The position numbers and the translations under genes were made by a program. A DNA stretch of 64,000 nucleotides, taken from the NCBI RefSeq assembly GCF_905475395.1, contig NC_058337.1:29040983-29104982 (forward strand), read 5' to 3'. Under the pieces are notes generated by a model. The model saw nothing but the letters and a program-made list of their open reading frames with translations, did not search any database and was not told the DNA's origin. Shown here one piece after another: positions 24,356 through 39,300 of the stretch (its first letter is position 1; every line of letters begins with the position of its first letter). Origin of the DNA: Chrysoperla carnea (lineage: Eukaryota > Arthropoda > Insecta > Neuroptera > Chrysopidae).

Positions 24356-27300
24356 GTAAGGATTTTTTTGAACGCAAGATAATGGCATGAGTTTAAATAG
24401 TTCCAACATCTACTGGCTTGTTAATTTAAAAAAAATAAAAGGCATGTTGTTTATTTTTGGGGCTGCATTTTTATAAATATATTTTAGCATTGTTGCTTGA
24501 ACTTAAATTTGAGAATGCTTTTAAACTTTGGTAATAAATCTACCAATGTTACAAACAATTTTTCAGCATGAAGGATACAGGCAAATTGCTTGAGCATAAT
24601 TTAATGTACCTACTGATATATTATGATTCCGGCCGGAATTCTTAATTAGGTGATCCTTAAATTTATGCATGTTTCAAAAATAAAAACAGTAGTCAGTTAT
24701 AAGATCTTTAAATTCATAATTAAAAATTGATTGAATTTGATAAATTTAGGATTAATTCAACCTTCAGTTAAGCAAGATTGTATCTTTTTGTTTCGCGCCT
24801 AATGGATGGTAAAGACAGGCAAATGCCATTATTTCATAAAAATAAATCAATTGTATCCGTAAAATGAGTATTTGTTACTTTAGAATTTACTAAATCGTTA
24901 GTTGCTAAAGAAGGCAAATTGCGCCTTTCATTAACCAATATGAATCTTCATTTGAGTCCAACAATACGCTAAAAAAATAATAAACCGGTATACATACTTC
25001 TCATAAATAATGAGAAATAAATCTAAAGAATTAGGTAGTACTTTTGAATTCGAAAAAAAAAAAATTGGGTGCTCCAATGCTTCTCAATCTTATTAGAACC
25101 GGCGGTCCCTAAAGACCACCCCTTGCATTCGCGATTTAACCCACTCTAGCTTGCATTCAATAATAATCTTTATAAAATACTGCACGAAAAATAATGTATG
25201 TACGACTTTTCCGAGGGCTCCGTTGCAAATGGTAAACGCAGAATGTTTAAAATTCAAAATAGATTAAAATCTCTTGAAATATCTAGATGGAAAAATTAAA
25301 TTTAATATCTCGCAAATGGGTTTGTAAAATTTATATAATCGGGATTCCCTCTCCTTCGAATGAACATACCGTATTCGAAATAATTGAATATTTGGAGTGC
25401 CGGTTTCTTGAGTTTAACAGATTTTTGAATGCCGTCGTGGTTGGAAAATTAGAACGAGAGCATAAATTTTACAAATTTGTGGTCGTTCACTCAACGACGT
25501 AAACATCAGAACTGAACAAACGAATGGACAGTTTTGATAAAATTAAGGATTATTTTGTTTATCAGCTGAAGTTCCGAAATTTTAACCGGTTCCGTTCTTT
25601 ACGATATTTTATATTTAAATTTACTATTTTCACGAAGTATCAACGGAGTATTGTAGGTGCTCTCGGGGGGTTTTGGAGTAGTTATGCTAGTGTTCTCCGT
25701 GAAGTGTTGTGAGTGTTCTGGCGGAGTTTTCGCATAATTTTCCCAGCGTTTTTTCGGAATATTCAATATTATTTTTACGATTTTTTCGATGAATCTCGGA
25801 AATGGTATGGGCTCCATAGTGCCACTTTAAAAATAATATTATTTCGATAATGGATGATTTTGATTTTGTTTATTGCGTGAACGATACTCTGCTCATACTT
25901 TGTGAGAACACCTGCAATACTCAATGAAACCCTGAAAAAAGGCGGTAGAAATCCCTTGTCGTAATTATACAGAAAACACCGCGTTTCCACCGGTAAACAC
26001 CGTTTAAATTCCATCAATACTCTGAGTTTTTGACCAGATTTTATGAAATTTCGGTGATGGTACTTATTAATTATTTGCAAAAACTTAAATTATTAGGTAA
26101 TTAAATGAATAATTTTATAATATCTGCATGTACAGGTTTTACTGTTGGTACATACATTAAACGATGTTCAAGTACTTTTGTTAATGAAATCATGCATAAA
26201 AAATAATTTTCTTAATGAGTATAAATTTATATGCAGTCCGTCAATCTTATTATGGTTAGTCATTTATTACCAAAGGTTAAATTTGTAAATATGTTTATTG
26301 AATGAACAAAAAAAAAAAAAAAATTAAATATGAGTATTTTTCAATAATTGAAAACTTTTGTTTACCCGACTATATTCGAAATAAAAAGAAGGGTTTTTAG
26401 TTATCATGTATGTATTTGTATACGGTTGTTCCCATACTGTGCTTAACTATTTAATGCATTTCGATGCATGTAGTGTAATTCAATTTGTCTCAAGGCGAAC
26501 TTTAAATTATTTTTCCTCGCGAATCTCTATAATCGAGACTTCTAGTTCTTAGAAAATCATACTTTTTTTACATTTTTAACCCCCGAACTGAAAAAAGGGG
26601 GTGTTATAAGTTTGACGGCTATGTGTGTGTGTCTGCCTGTCTGTCTGTCTGTGGCTTCGTGGTGCCTAAACGGATGAACCAATTTTGATTTTTTTGGTTT
26701 TGTTTGAAAGGTATTTTAATGGAGAGTGTTCTTTGCTATGTTCCAAGCTTGAATTTAGGGTTCTGTACCCGAAAAAACTAAAAATTGGTGATGATCTTCC
26801 AAATCAGCTCAGTTTGGAAAAGGCTTTAAGGAAAAAGACAATTTAATGGAGAGTTTTATTAGATATGTTTCAAATGCGAGTTTAGGGTTCCGTACTCTAA
26901 AAATTTGTCTGGGGTTTTTAAAATTTTGTTTCATAAATTTTTATTTATAAGCGAATAAAGTTTTTTTATTAAAATGGCCAAAAAACCGGAGATTATGCTT
27001 CGAAACGAAGACAGAAAGAATATTGGAGATTCCTGCGGTCCAATATCGGAGATTTGGCAGCCCTACGAAAAAGTTATTGTAGCCCCTTGAACTTGCTTTT
27101 CCAGGTTTGACTGTATGTAATGTTATCATTTTTTGTCGCAGTCGGATTTTATTTTTTAAACAGTTCTTTTATTTTTATATCGATAAAAGTTATTGATAAT
27201 ATTCATATTTAATTTCATTAAAAGTTCAAAAGGTTTTGTTGTAATTATTTTACTAAAGTAAACATTGCATGCTTTTCAATTTTGTGTTTTTTTTATGGTG

Positions 27301-30300
27301 AAAATTAAAAAATATATATATAAATGTGGTTGTTTGGTGGTGGCGGTTTAAAAATTTATTTAAATAATTCAGTTCTCTGTGGACTGACTACTGAGTCATT
27401 CAACAATAATGTTAATGTAAATAAAATGAAATACAAGAGCAGTGCGGTTTTTTCCAAATATGAGGAGATATGAAAATTTGTTTCTGATATTTTAAGTTTA
27501 TCGTTTGTAGCAGGGTCAGGTTAAATTTTATCATGTCCTTATAATGTATGACATAATAATTTTCATCGTTTTTTTTTTTTGGAAACTGTCAATGCTCCAA
27601 GATTTTTTGGTTACTTAAGATTAGATATTTGGTTACTTAAGTTCTGAAACGACAAGTTTCTTAACGTAAGGTTGCAGATCATTCACGAAATTGTAAACGA
27701 AACAAGTTAAAACAAACAATTGACTGAGTTAATTGTTGAAATACCATGTATAGACAGTGTTGATGATTCTATCACATTACACATATACCAATACATGTCA
27801 CACATAAATAACTGATAATCCCATATTAATACATACTATATAAAATTTGCATCTAATGTGTGCCCTCGTGAGTAAACAGTGATATTTACAAAAAAATGTT
27901 TCAAACAAAAGTTGTTTATTTTTTTATAATGTACAATTATTTTTTTACATTTAAACTCTTGTTCTATCTCTAACAGTTTACAAGATGGGTCCTACGAATC
28001 CAAGACCTAATTGACCTATGTTGTTCGTTTACGAACTCGACCTCACTTTATATGTCCTTAGTGCGCTGTAAAAATTTCAGCTTGATATCTTTTTTCGATT
28101 TTGAGTTATCGTGTTCACAGACGGACGGGAGGACAACCGAAAATGGACTAATTAGATGTTTCTATGAACACTTATACCAAAATTTTGTTCGTAGCATCAA
28201 TATTTTTAAGCATTACAAACTTGGGACTAAACTTAATATACCATATATATTTTCATATATACATGGTATAAAAATGTGCCCGAACACACATACAAATGTG
28301 TAGTGTAAAAGCTATCCAAGAATATTTTCAAGATCTCAGCGCTGCGGTAGTAAAAAAATGAACCTTTCGTCAGGTCATCCAGTTGATCATTTTCATTAAA
28401 AAAAAAAAGATTATATAGATCGATTATAGAATATTTATTCTGTAGAAATTTTGTATTATTGTGCTTAAAGCGTACTTTTGACAGCTGATTCCTTTTGTTA
28501 TGTTAAAAGGATGATTATTTTTGATATGAGCATTGTTGCCGAGATTCCCACTTTAGCCATCCAAATTTCCATTCCTTTTTAAATTTTGTTTTGCCTTAGT
28601 AAATTCATGTAAAATAACATTTACCTGAATTATATTAAGCTACACAGCAATATTTATTCAAATGTATTTTATTTTATATTCAAAAAAATATTTTAACTGC
28701 CAAAACAAACCAAAAATAATTGATCCAAATATAGCCAATCTAAATTATTTAATTGTAGGTAATCACTGATAAATAGCACATAATTAACAACCAAATTAAG
28801 GCGGAACATTACATCTGTATAACATTCTATGTTTATAATGTGTCCTGTGCTCTTTTTGCAACAAAAACTGCAAACTAAGCATTTATCGTACAATCTGTGC
28901 TCTAGGGCGTATTTTTGGTCGCTGACATCAGATTCGCTTTCAGCAAACAAATACATGCTGAATGGCAATTTTAAGCTAAAATAAGCATTTAAAAAAAATT
29001 TTGGGCTGCATATACCTACTCCTCGCTGGGGCCCTATGCCCCCTATGACTAGATTAAGTTGGCTGAATGTTCCTTGTCTCCTAAAAACACGCTACAAAAA
29101 GTTTCATTAAAATCGGCGCTGTTTCTTTCACAACTTTTACTTTTTTTCAACAATAGACAAATTGAAGGATCTATTGAACGAATTTCATTTTTGCGTATAC
29201 CAAAAAAGTTCTCAGAAACTAAAATTTAAAAGTTCTCGGAAACTTATTTTTAAAATTTAAAAGTTCTCAGAAACTGAAAAATGTTTAACCGCGTTATAGC
29301 CTCCTCCTCTCTTGCTCTCGCTTATCCTCCTTCAATAACACTCTAAATAAGGGTAGGGATTGTTTTACACTGTTAAAATATATGTACGGAATTCAATTTT
29401 TTTTATATTTTATAGTCTTGATTCATAGAGAGTATCAGAACAGGTAGCCATGAATAGACCTTTTCATTTCAATTTCGATTCATTTTTGTTTCGGACAGAC
29501 AGTAATAAGTTGGACAAAGATACAAGATATTTGTTATTCATTTTATCATTTTTAACAAACTGTCCGAAACAATAGGTAATTACTTTTTAAAATGAAATGG
29601 TCTATTGTATATCATTCAAAATTTTACAGAAATCTTTAATTTATGGTTCAAATTGATACTCGTAGATGGCGTAGTGAAATGTCATAGACTAAATTTAATT
29701 TCTTTTTAAAAATTAATCTTTACAAAGTATAGTTCATGTGTTATTATGATGTATGAGCTATATTGATTTTTGTACAGTTTCATTCAAATCCATTCGCTAG
29801 TTTTTGCGTGAAAGCGTAACAAACACCCAAACAAACCAACATCTTTACTTTCATATTTATAATATACTAGCTTGACACTCACCCGCTTCACTGGGCTTAA
29901 AAGTAAAAACCACCGCTTTATAGCCTCCATCTCTTTTAATATCTTTTGATCTCACTTATCCCCCTTCCTAACACTTGAAGACATTGTTTTACGTAGCTAA
30001 AAGATATGCACAGTTTTCAATTTTTTAAATTGTTAAATAGTCATAATTGATTGAGTATATCAGAAAAGGTGGCCATGATTTGTTTGACATTTACTGTTTT
30101 AAATTTTTACAGAAATCTTTAATAGACCTTTTTCATGAAAAACAGAAGTGCTTTTTGTTAATTTTTATGAAAATATAGGTCGAGTAGAGCCTGTAACTTG
30201 AAAATTATGCATTTTTAAGAATAAAAACACTATGAAAAAAATTGTAAAAAAGTCACAATATTTGAAATAATTTAAAACGATTTGTTTTGGCTCCACCGCA

Positions 30301-33300
30301 CACGTGATCTGTTACGTCAATTCGACAAGCAATGACAATAAAACAGTGTCAACAGTTAATATATCATTATTAACAACTTTAAATTACGTCACAAAGACAT
30401 TCGTGTAACTTCGTGTGTTTCCGTATCGTTTTCGCCAATTTGAATTTTAATGATTTTCATTGTCTGTTTTCTCGGTCATATGGCTCCAAAAAAAAAATCC
30501 GGGAAAAAATTATCCCATTTATCAAGACATTTACTTTCATTTAAAAAAAAGAAAAAAATGTGAAAAAGGTCTATTTATGGTTCAAAATGATGATCATTCT
30601 GCTCCATCTGTGATCATTATTTTGAACCATAAATTAAAGATTTCTGTAAAAATTTAAAATAGTAAATGTCAGATTGAATTTAATTTTTTTTAAATATCTA
30701 TATCTTTATAATTTGTAGCTCATGTGTTATTCTGATGTATGAGCTATATTGCTGTACAGTTTCATTAAAAAACCATTCGCTAGTTTTGGCGTGAAAGCGT
30801 AACAAACATACAAACAAACATCCTTACTTTCACATTTATAATATATAGGGATATTGATAGGGATAGGTGTGAGATTTAAAAGTTGAGGAGACTAATCTTT
30901 ATTATACGCTCATGTGTACTATTTGTACGTGTATACATATAGTAATTTGTATGTGTGATTATATTACATTACAATGTTTATTCAATATAAACTGACCATA
31001 AGTATAAGACATTGAGTTTATAATTCTAAATAAAAATTATAATTACAATATTTATAATTTACTTTTATAATTATAATAACTTTTACGTATTTAAGGAAGT
31101 TGAATGACATAAACCTAACGGATGACTTTAAATAATTGAAATAGATCAAAATACAAAATTCTTTGTTTTTACTATGAACGTGGAAGAATAAAGTATTTTA
31201 TTTATTTTAAGTTTTTAATAAGAGATAAATTAATTTTTTATCAATACTTAATAAAAAAACAATTGACTGAGTTAATTGTTAAAATACCATGTATAGAAAG
31301 TGTTGAATGTCAATGCTTGCATTACTTTGAATAAATTTGAAAAGTTTAAAGAACGAATACAATTATGACTCCATTTGTTTTGGTTTTTGAAAATCTTTTG
31401 TAAGATCAGTAGTTGATCACCAAAGTTTTGTCCTAATTTGCGCCCTCGCAATGATGTTTTCAAAGTTGTTAATTTTTTTTTATAGAGGGGAAACTTTTGT
31501 TATCTCTAACGGTTTACAAGATGGATCCTACGGACCCAACACCCAATTGACCTATGTTGCTCATTTACGAACTCAAATTTACTTTTTACGTTCTGAGCAC
31601 GCTATAAAAATTTCAGCTTGATATTTTTTGTTTGTTTTTGAGTTCTTGTGCTGACAGATAGTCGGACAAACGGAAATGGATTAATTAGGTGATTTTATGA
31701 ACACCTATTACCGTTAAAACACTTATTACCGTTAGTTTTTTACACGGGACTGTCCCGTGTCAAACAAGGGTAAACTTTGTCTGTTTGAAGAGGATTCTTG
31801 TTTTTTTACCGTGAAAAAAACACGTATGAAAATTAAAAAACAAATTTTATCAGTTAATCTGTATTTAACCAATAAAAAAGTAACCAGATCAAAAATTGCA
31901 AAGTTTGATGACGGACAACATGTACTGACATCAGATTTGAGCTAATTCTCCAAGTTGGTTAAATAGTCAATTTAGTTCCTAAAAGGTTAGAGGTAGAATA
32001 ACACTTAGAAAGTTGATCCTCATAAAAAAAACTAACATTTTTTATTTAGAACATTTTTTCTAAAATAGTCAGCTTTCGGCGGAAATGCGACTTAAAATAT
32101 ATCATTATTGCATTTAATCGAAAGAAAACATGCTAGTTACGAAAAAATGCTTTAACCAAAAGTTGTCAAGAGCAATAGAGGTCATTTGGCCTTGATCTTG
32201 GCCTCGATCATCAAATGATCTTGAAAATTTACCTGAGCTTAACAGTAATTAACACAAACGAATTACTTGTATTGTCCTTGGTAACTTTTGTCTAAATTTT
32301 TTTTTCTAACGCTAGCGTATTTTCTTTCGATTGAATACAATAATGACATATTTTTAAGTCGGATTTCCTCCGAAAGCAAACGATTTTCGAAAAAATGTTA
32401 TTTTTTTAATGAGGATCATCTTTCTAATTTAAAGTGTTAATCTATCTCTTACCTTTTAGGATCTAAATTGTCTATTAAATCAATCCGGAGCACTAAGTCT
32501 AATGTGGTGGCAGAACATGATATTCCTCATCGAACTCTGCAACCTTTGTTACAGTTATCTACAAAACGAACTATTAGCGGTAATAGATTAAAATAGTTCA
32601 TCCTGTATACAAAGCGAGAATCTACTGATTTACTCGCTGACTGAACAGGTAAATAAAATTGTCATTGCAGTCAGTTGACCTCTTAGATTAAAAAGTGTTC
32701 CATAGAATGGTCCCCGACTATTCTCTGAGTACTCAACACTTGTTTTTATACCATGTATATATGAAATATACATAGTATATTAAGTTTAGTCCCAAGTTTG
32801 TAACGCTTAAAAATATTGATGCTAGGAAAAAATTTTGTCATAGGTGTTCATAAAATCATCTAATTAGTCCATTTTCGGTTGTCCGTCCGTCTATGGACAC
32901 GATAACTCAAAAACGAAAAAAGATATCGAGCTGAAATTTTTACAGCGTACTCAGGACGTAAAAAGTGAGGTCAAGTTCGTAAATGAGCATCATAGGTCAA
33001 TTGGGTCTTGTAAACCGTTAGAGATAGAACAAAAGTTTAAATATAAAAAATGTTCCTTATCAAAAATTAAACAACTTTTGTTTGAAACATTTTTTCGTAA
33101 ACATCACTGTTTACCCGTGAGGGCGCCAATTAGGTGGAAATTTTATAATATGTACTATACTTGATTATCAGTTGTATGTATGTGTCACATGTTTGTATGT
33201 GTAATGTGATAAAGAAATCAACACTGACTATGCATGGTATTTCAACAATTAACTCAGTCAATTGTTTGTTTTCACTTGTTTATAATTAAAATTCTATGTA

Positions 33301-36300
33301 GGCAAAACCACGGGATATGTCTATGTAGTATGTATTAATTGAAAACAAAGGAAAATTTAAAGATTTTGTTGATTGATATATCCAGTTTATATCGAATAAA
33401 TAATAAACTATATCTTGTTTGATTGATGAGACTAAAATTAGCATGAATTTAAAGAAACATTTTGAACCCACAAGTTTTCTTTTTAAAAGCACATAAAATT
33501 TATGATTGTAGAAAAACATGTTTTAATTTTTTTTATTTCTACTATAAATTAAATGCAATTTTTTACCTCTATCTACAGACTAGTGATGGGACGAATATTC
33601 GCATTCGCGAATATTCGCACATTTTTTGCATTCGCCAAAAACGATGCGAATATTTTATGAATGTTTTTGACAAAAAATCATCAAAGATTTAAAGAATAGA
33701 TTTAAAATTGACCGTGATATGCCAATTTTAAAAGGGTACATTTTTTGACCATTCAATCAAATAAATAAGGATCCATCTTAATTAATTTAAATGCAAAAGT
33801 TATTCCTTATAAAAAGATAAACAACTTTTGTTGGAATGCATGTAAGCGATGGGAGCAAATCTTGGGTGTGAAAATATATTATGCTGACCTAAAAAAACAA
33901 ACGCTACAAGTTAAATAAAATTTTATAAAAATACTAACAACATTTTTTCGAAACATTTTGGACAGGACAATTAAGCTTCCTGATAGAAGGATGTTTCTAT
34001 AAAGTTTATTATATAGAGGCTACGTATTATTTTTCACCATATGCCTAAAAGATTTTTCTCTTATATACAATTTTTATAATCATAATTATCTTAAAACTTG
34101 CATTTAAAAAATTCCCGTATAATATTTTTAAATTCATATTATCATAAAAGTTGCATTTTAAAAACAATTTTATGATTTTTCTGATAGTAAAGTTTTTGAA
34201 ATAAATGGAATTCATTTAATATCCCCAGGATGAATAAGATTAATTTATTTATATTATAAAAACTATATGTATTATTGTTGAAAGTATAAAACTTATATGT
34301 TTAACATCATCAAAATTTTCCATACCAAAGTATGCGTAAAATCGATACAAATATTTGAAAATTGTTACAGAAATTATTACTAATGGTAAAAATATTTCAG
34401 GATCTATTCGAGTTTTTTTCGTTGCTTTAAAATTCAAATATCTCGAAATATCTCAAAAAATATGCAAAACAAGAAAAAAAATTAAGCTTGATAAATTTGG
34501 AGAGCGCAAAATTTTCTAAAAAAATGACCCTTAGTGTTTGGACAAACATTAAAAAAAGCGTGAAGTGCTAGATTTCAATTATTGTAAATATTTTACTGAC
34601 AGATATTGGTAAAAGACATAGTAAAATATCGTTAAAAGCATCCCACATTTTTTTACGGTAAAATAATTTTTTTCTTAACCACTCTCTATTTTTTTTTTTT
34701 TAACGAATCCGCAACTTTAAGAAACTATAGGGGGCACTTTAATGGTAGTTGAAGAGGGTATAAACATCTTTTCATGGTACAAACAAACAAAAAACATATA
34801 ATTTATTTTATATGATTTCCAACTCTATAGTTCGTAAGTGAATTAGTGGAAATTCCCTCTTTATGTCATTTAATTATATGTTCTTAAGTAGGTAATGTTT
34901 ATGCTCCTCCTCATTTCATATTTAAATCAGTAGAGATCAGGTCATTGTTTGAGTCACGAATAGAAATTATTTTCTACTTTTTAGTTCAGCTATTTACAAA
35001 AGCGTGTTTTTTTAAAACTAATTTTTAGTTCAATTCACTTTTAGTTCACTTCGTTTAGTTTAGTACACTATTCTTGAAATCGTTAATTCTGAAGATCCTG
35101 ATCAGAATAATCAGACGAACTATTAAATTGTTATATTCTCACCATCCATTGATAAGTTTCAATTCAATTGGACGTTTTGAAGTGTGTGAAAATCACGTTA
35201 AAAGTTTCATTTACAAAGATACATATCAAGCGTGTTAAAAATAGTCTTGAATTTAAAATTGCCATGGCAACACTTCGATTCTATTGAAAAACTCAATTAT
35301 TTATGCTTAAAATGAGCCCTAATAAAGTCTAAAAGGTCCTTTTTCTAACTAATTAGTGTAATTTACAAGCTTTTATTTAACTTGTAATGTATGTTCAGGT
35401 GGAGCCTTGCAAGTCAATGTTATAGCAGAAATCTTCAACCGATTGAGTTGAAATTTTGTATACGTACATGTTTAGTTTGGATGATAATGCATTTTTATGT
35501 TACTAAAGCATTACAGGAATACAGGAAATTTTTTTAACACAAAATCCCTATCCCTATCCCTATATATTATAAATGTGAAAGTAAGCATGTTTATTTGTTT
35601 GTTTGTTACGCTTTCACGCTAAAATTAGCGAATGGTTTTTAATGAAACTGTACAGCAATATAGCTCATATATCAGAATAACACATGAACTATAATTTATA
35701 AAGATATATTCAATCCCTATCCCTATTCCCTATATATTATAAATGTGAAAGTAAGCATGTTTGTTTGTTTGTTACGCTTTCACCCTAAAACTAGCGAATG
35801 GTTTTTAATGAAACTGTACCGCAATATAGCTCATACTTCAGAATAACACACGAGCTATAATTTATAAAGATATATTAAAAATAAATAAAAAATATAAAAA
35901 AATTTAATTTAATTTGACATTTACCATTTTTTAAATATTTACAGAAATCTTTAATTTGTGGTTCAAAATCATGTTTATAGATGAAGCAGGTCCATGATAA
36001 TCATTTTGAACCATAAATTAAAGAATTCTGTAAAAATTTAAAATAGTAAATGTCAAACAAATCATGGCCAACTATTCTGATATACTCAATGAATTATGAC
36101 TATTTTACATTTAATAAAATTCAAAACTGTGTATATCAAGAGAGGGTAGAGGCTATAAAGCGATGGTTTTTACTTTTAAGCTCAGTGAAGCGGGCGGGTA
36201 TCAATCTAGTTTTACTATAATTTCAAACAGTTGTATCTCTGGTAAAAATCATCGAATTTCGAATCGCAATAGCTCGTTTGAAAACTGGTACTTTCTTGTT

Positions 36301-39300
36301 TTGGAATATATTGATCAAAAGAGAGAAACTAGAAAGTACAAGTTTTCAAACGAGCTATTGCGATTCGAAATTCGATGATTTTTCCCAGAGATAAAGCTGT
36401 TTCAAATTATGGCAAAATTTTGTGTTAAAAAAATTTTCCTTTAATACTTTGGTTCTGTACATACAACCAACATTTTTTTACTTTATAATCACGTGGCGAC
36501 GCAACGCATGCCAGGCTCAGCTAATTTAAAATAAATTAATTCTATAATTTAATATTTGTTCTCATTATTTTGCATATTTCTCATGATTTAACAATATTTA
36601 CATAGTTTAGTCGAAGGACATTAAATATTTTCTGCTGCAAATTAATTAATTTTAAAGAATTCTATATAAATTCAATATAATTAATTGATTTTCTAATATT
36701 TCGTTTGTTATGACGTTTGTATGTATGAAAACGGAAATAAATGTCTGTTTGGTGTTGTTTGGCGTCTAATTTTACAAGTACACGTTTCGTGAAAATATTA
36801 AATTGTATTTAAATTAATTTATGATTATCCATTTTAGACATTCACGGAAATATTTATGACTGACACTGCTGTGCTATATCCAGTTTTGTATTCATGATTA
36901 GTATATTATTGTATTTTATTAATCATGACTTAAAAGTGTGACGACTATTTGTAAACAATACATTTCTATGTTTAAATTAAATACAGAAAATTCAAATCTT
37001 ATCTGTTTAACTATTATAGTAAAATGTTTATATAATTATTTATGAATATTAATTGGTAATAATAATTAATTATATAGGATTAATATAAAAATCTATATTT
37101 ATTATTGCTAATAAAATAGTTTGAGACAAGGTTTTTCTTGTATAATTTTATCATATGTCTTATCGTTGAACGTACGATGAACAATAACAGATATCTTATT
37201 ATATTAACTAGATTATTTGTAAGACGTCTTAGATGCCCGTTGAAAACTTGTTAATATAGTTAGGTTGCCCGGAGACAAGCTTGAAGCTGTTAAGAACAGC
37301 AAGAGGAAAATTTACTCATAGATGAATCAGTCTTCTCATGGCAAGAGTTGGGCAATGGCAGAGACATCGTTTCCTTCCCCTCTTCACTGTGACGGCTTTT
37401 GCACTAATCGTGATACACTGGTAGGTCCGTTAAGCATGCCTAGTGACCTGTGTCCTAGCCAGTGCCCTGTAATAGCTGCTTTCGCTTAATTCTTTGGAGT
37501 GAGATAATATGTTTGAAACTCTTACGATTGTACTCCGATTATATCTGCCTTGCAGTAACACAAGTGCGTTCCTTCCACCATCTTTCTTAATATTTCTTCA
37601 TTCAAGAGCAGCTTGCAGTTTGGTAAATGAAACTCCCAACCTTCTAGTGACGCTTGTGTCCGACAGCCGTGTGGCATTTCTAGCAACTTCGACGGCCTCG
37701 CAATTACCCTTTGTGGAATGTCCCTTTGGTACCATTATCAAGTTTGACATTAATTTGTTCCGCCAGCTCATTTAAGGGCGTTTGCTCGATTAGTTCTATG
37801 TCATCAAATATCTTATTATATTAACTAGATTATTGTAAGGCGCTTAAGGCGTTGAAAAATTGTGAATATAACAAACGCTTGAATTTAAATGTACAGCGTG
37901 TCTACTTAAGTTGGCTATACATATATGCTATATAATACAATTACTATTGTTGACGATATTAACAACAGTTATCTTGTTCATTTTTGCCTCAACGTATCAT
38001 CCTTCGCCTTCTATAAATATAATGGTTCTTTTACAAAATTATTTAAAAACACTCCTACATATCTCGGGAGTGATTTCTTGAAACGTTTCTCTTATTTACT
38101 GTTCTAAATTTCCAAACGACCATTAACATTCTTATCGAACTTTTTTAATTTTTTGACACCCTATACAGTGTACTTCTATGTCAAAACTGGATAGCTGAAC
38201 ATTAATATTTTCGAAAGCAGAGATTTTTATAAAGAATAATAATTTTTTTGTAAACCTTATAATAAAAAAGTTTTCCACATGTAGCCAACTTAACTAGACA
38301 CACTGTATACACTCTGTGTCACAAAAATCACACGGATTTACATAGAGTATATGTACTAAAATATCTTTGTGACACAAAGTATACACCCTACAAAAATAAA
38401 AACGCTACACTCTTTGTTTCGTTTAAAATACACAATATTTGGAAAAGAGTTCATTTTAAGAGCAAATAAGTCAACTTAATGATCTGCTACTCCAATTTAT
38501 TCTAAGACTCGAAGTTCTGTCATGGTAATCAGAAATACAACACAAGAATTCAACAAAGTTCAATGTTTGTTCAATTTTTTCATGCATTAAAAACGCATTA
38601 TTGATCTTTTTTAGGCAGGAAACATTTCCTTTAAACTTCATTTTGTGTGGAAGTGTATATTAACTGATAATAGTTAAATTAGGTGGTAAATATCTTCAAA
38701 CGGTAGACGATTAAATTATGTGATTATGTCTTAAATACTTTTAATTATACTTCTTGATTAAAGTAATTAATAATGATCGTGAGGTCATCATTTTAATTAT
38801 TTTCAAGAATTAAAAGATTAGATCAAATTAAAAATATTATTATTTTAATAATTTAGGTTTTAAAGGTATTTTTAACTTCTTCCTGCTCGGTCGTTTCTTT
38901 AAAATTAATATAAGTAGGGTTGTCAACCATTCAAATTTGATCGAGAGAATTTTTTTTTATTAAAATTTTTATCTTTGCCACGAGTCTGTCTGCAAAGTTT
39001 CAGCTCTCTTTATGTATTTATTTGTATTAAACATTTTTTTTCCTTGATTGTTGCCACGAATCTACCTGAAGAGTTTCACCTAGATTGGATCGAGATTCTA
39101 CTCTATATTTAACACGGTCTAAGCTGTTGATAAAACCTACTTATTTTTGTATTGATAATCACTTTTCGCATGCCTACATCCCTATATATTATAAATGTGA
39201 AAGTAAGGATGTTTGTTGGATTGTTTGTTACGCTTTCAAGCAAAAACTATCGAATTGATTTTCATAAATGGTACAACAATATAGCTCATATCATCTTACA

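Noticed and set aside
25287-26080. Cluster of short ORFs on both strands in LRP1 intron 1
   Set aside because: No motif, no supported splice sites, and composition like flanking intron.
28693-28968. Minus-strand 91-codon ORF with several Cys ([10 protein letters not shown])
   Set aside because: No recognisable domain, no splice partners, and a low-complexity end. It lies in repeat-rich intron sequence and looks like chance, though part of an old element is possible.
37509-37775. Plus-strand 88-codon ORF
   Set aside because: The protein-like reading of this segment is on the minus strand as a decayed retrotransposon; the plus ORF is its shadow.
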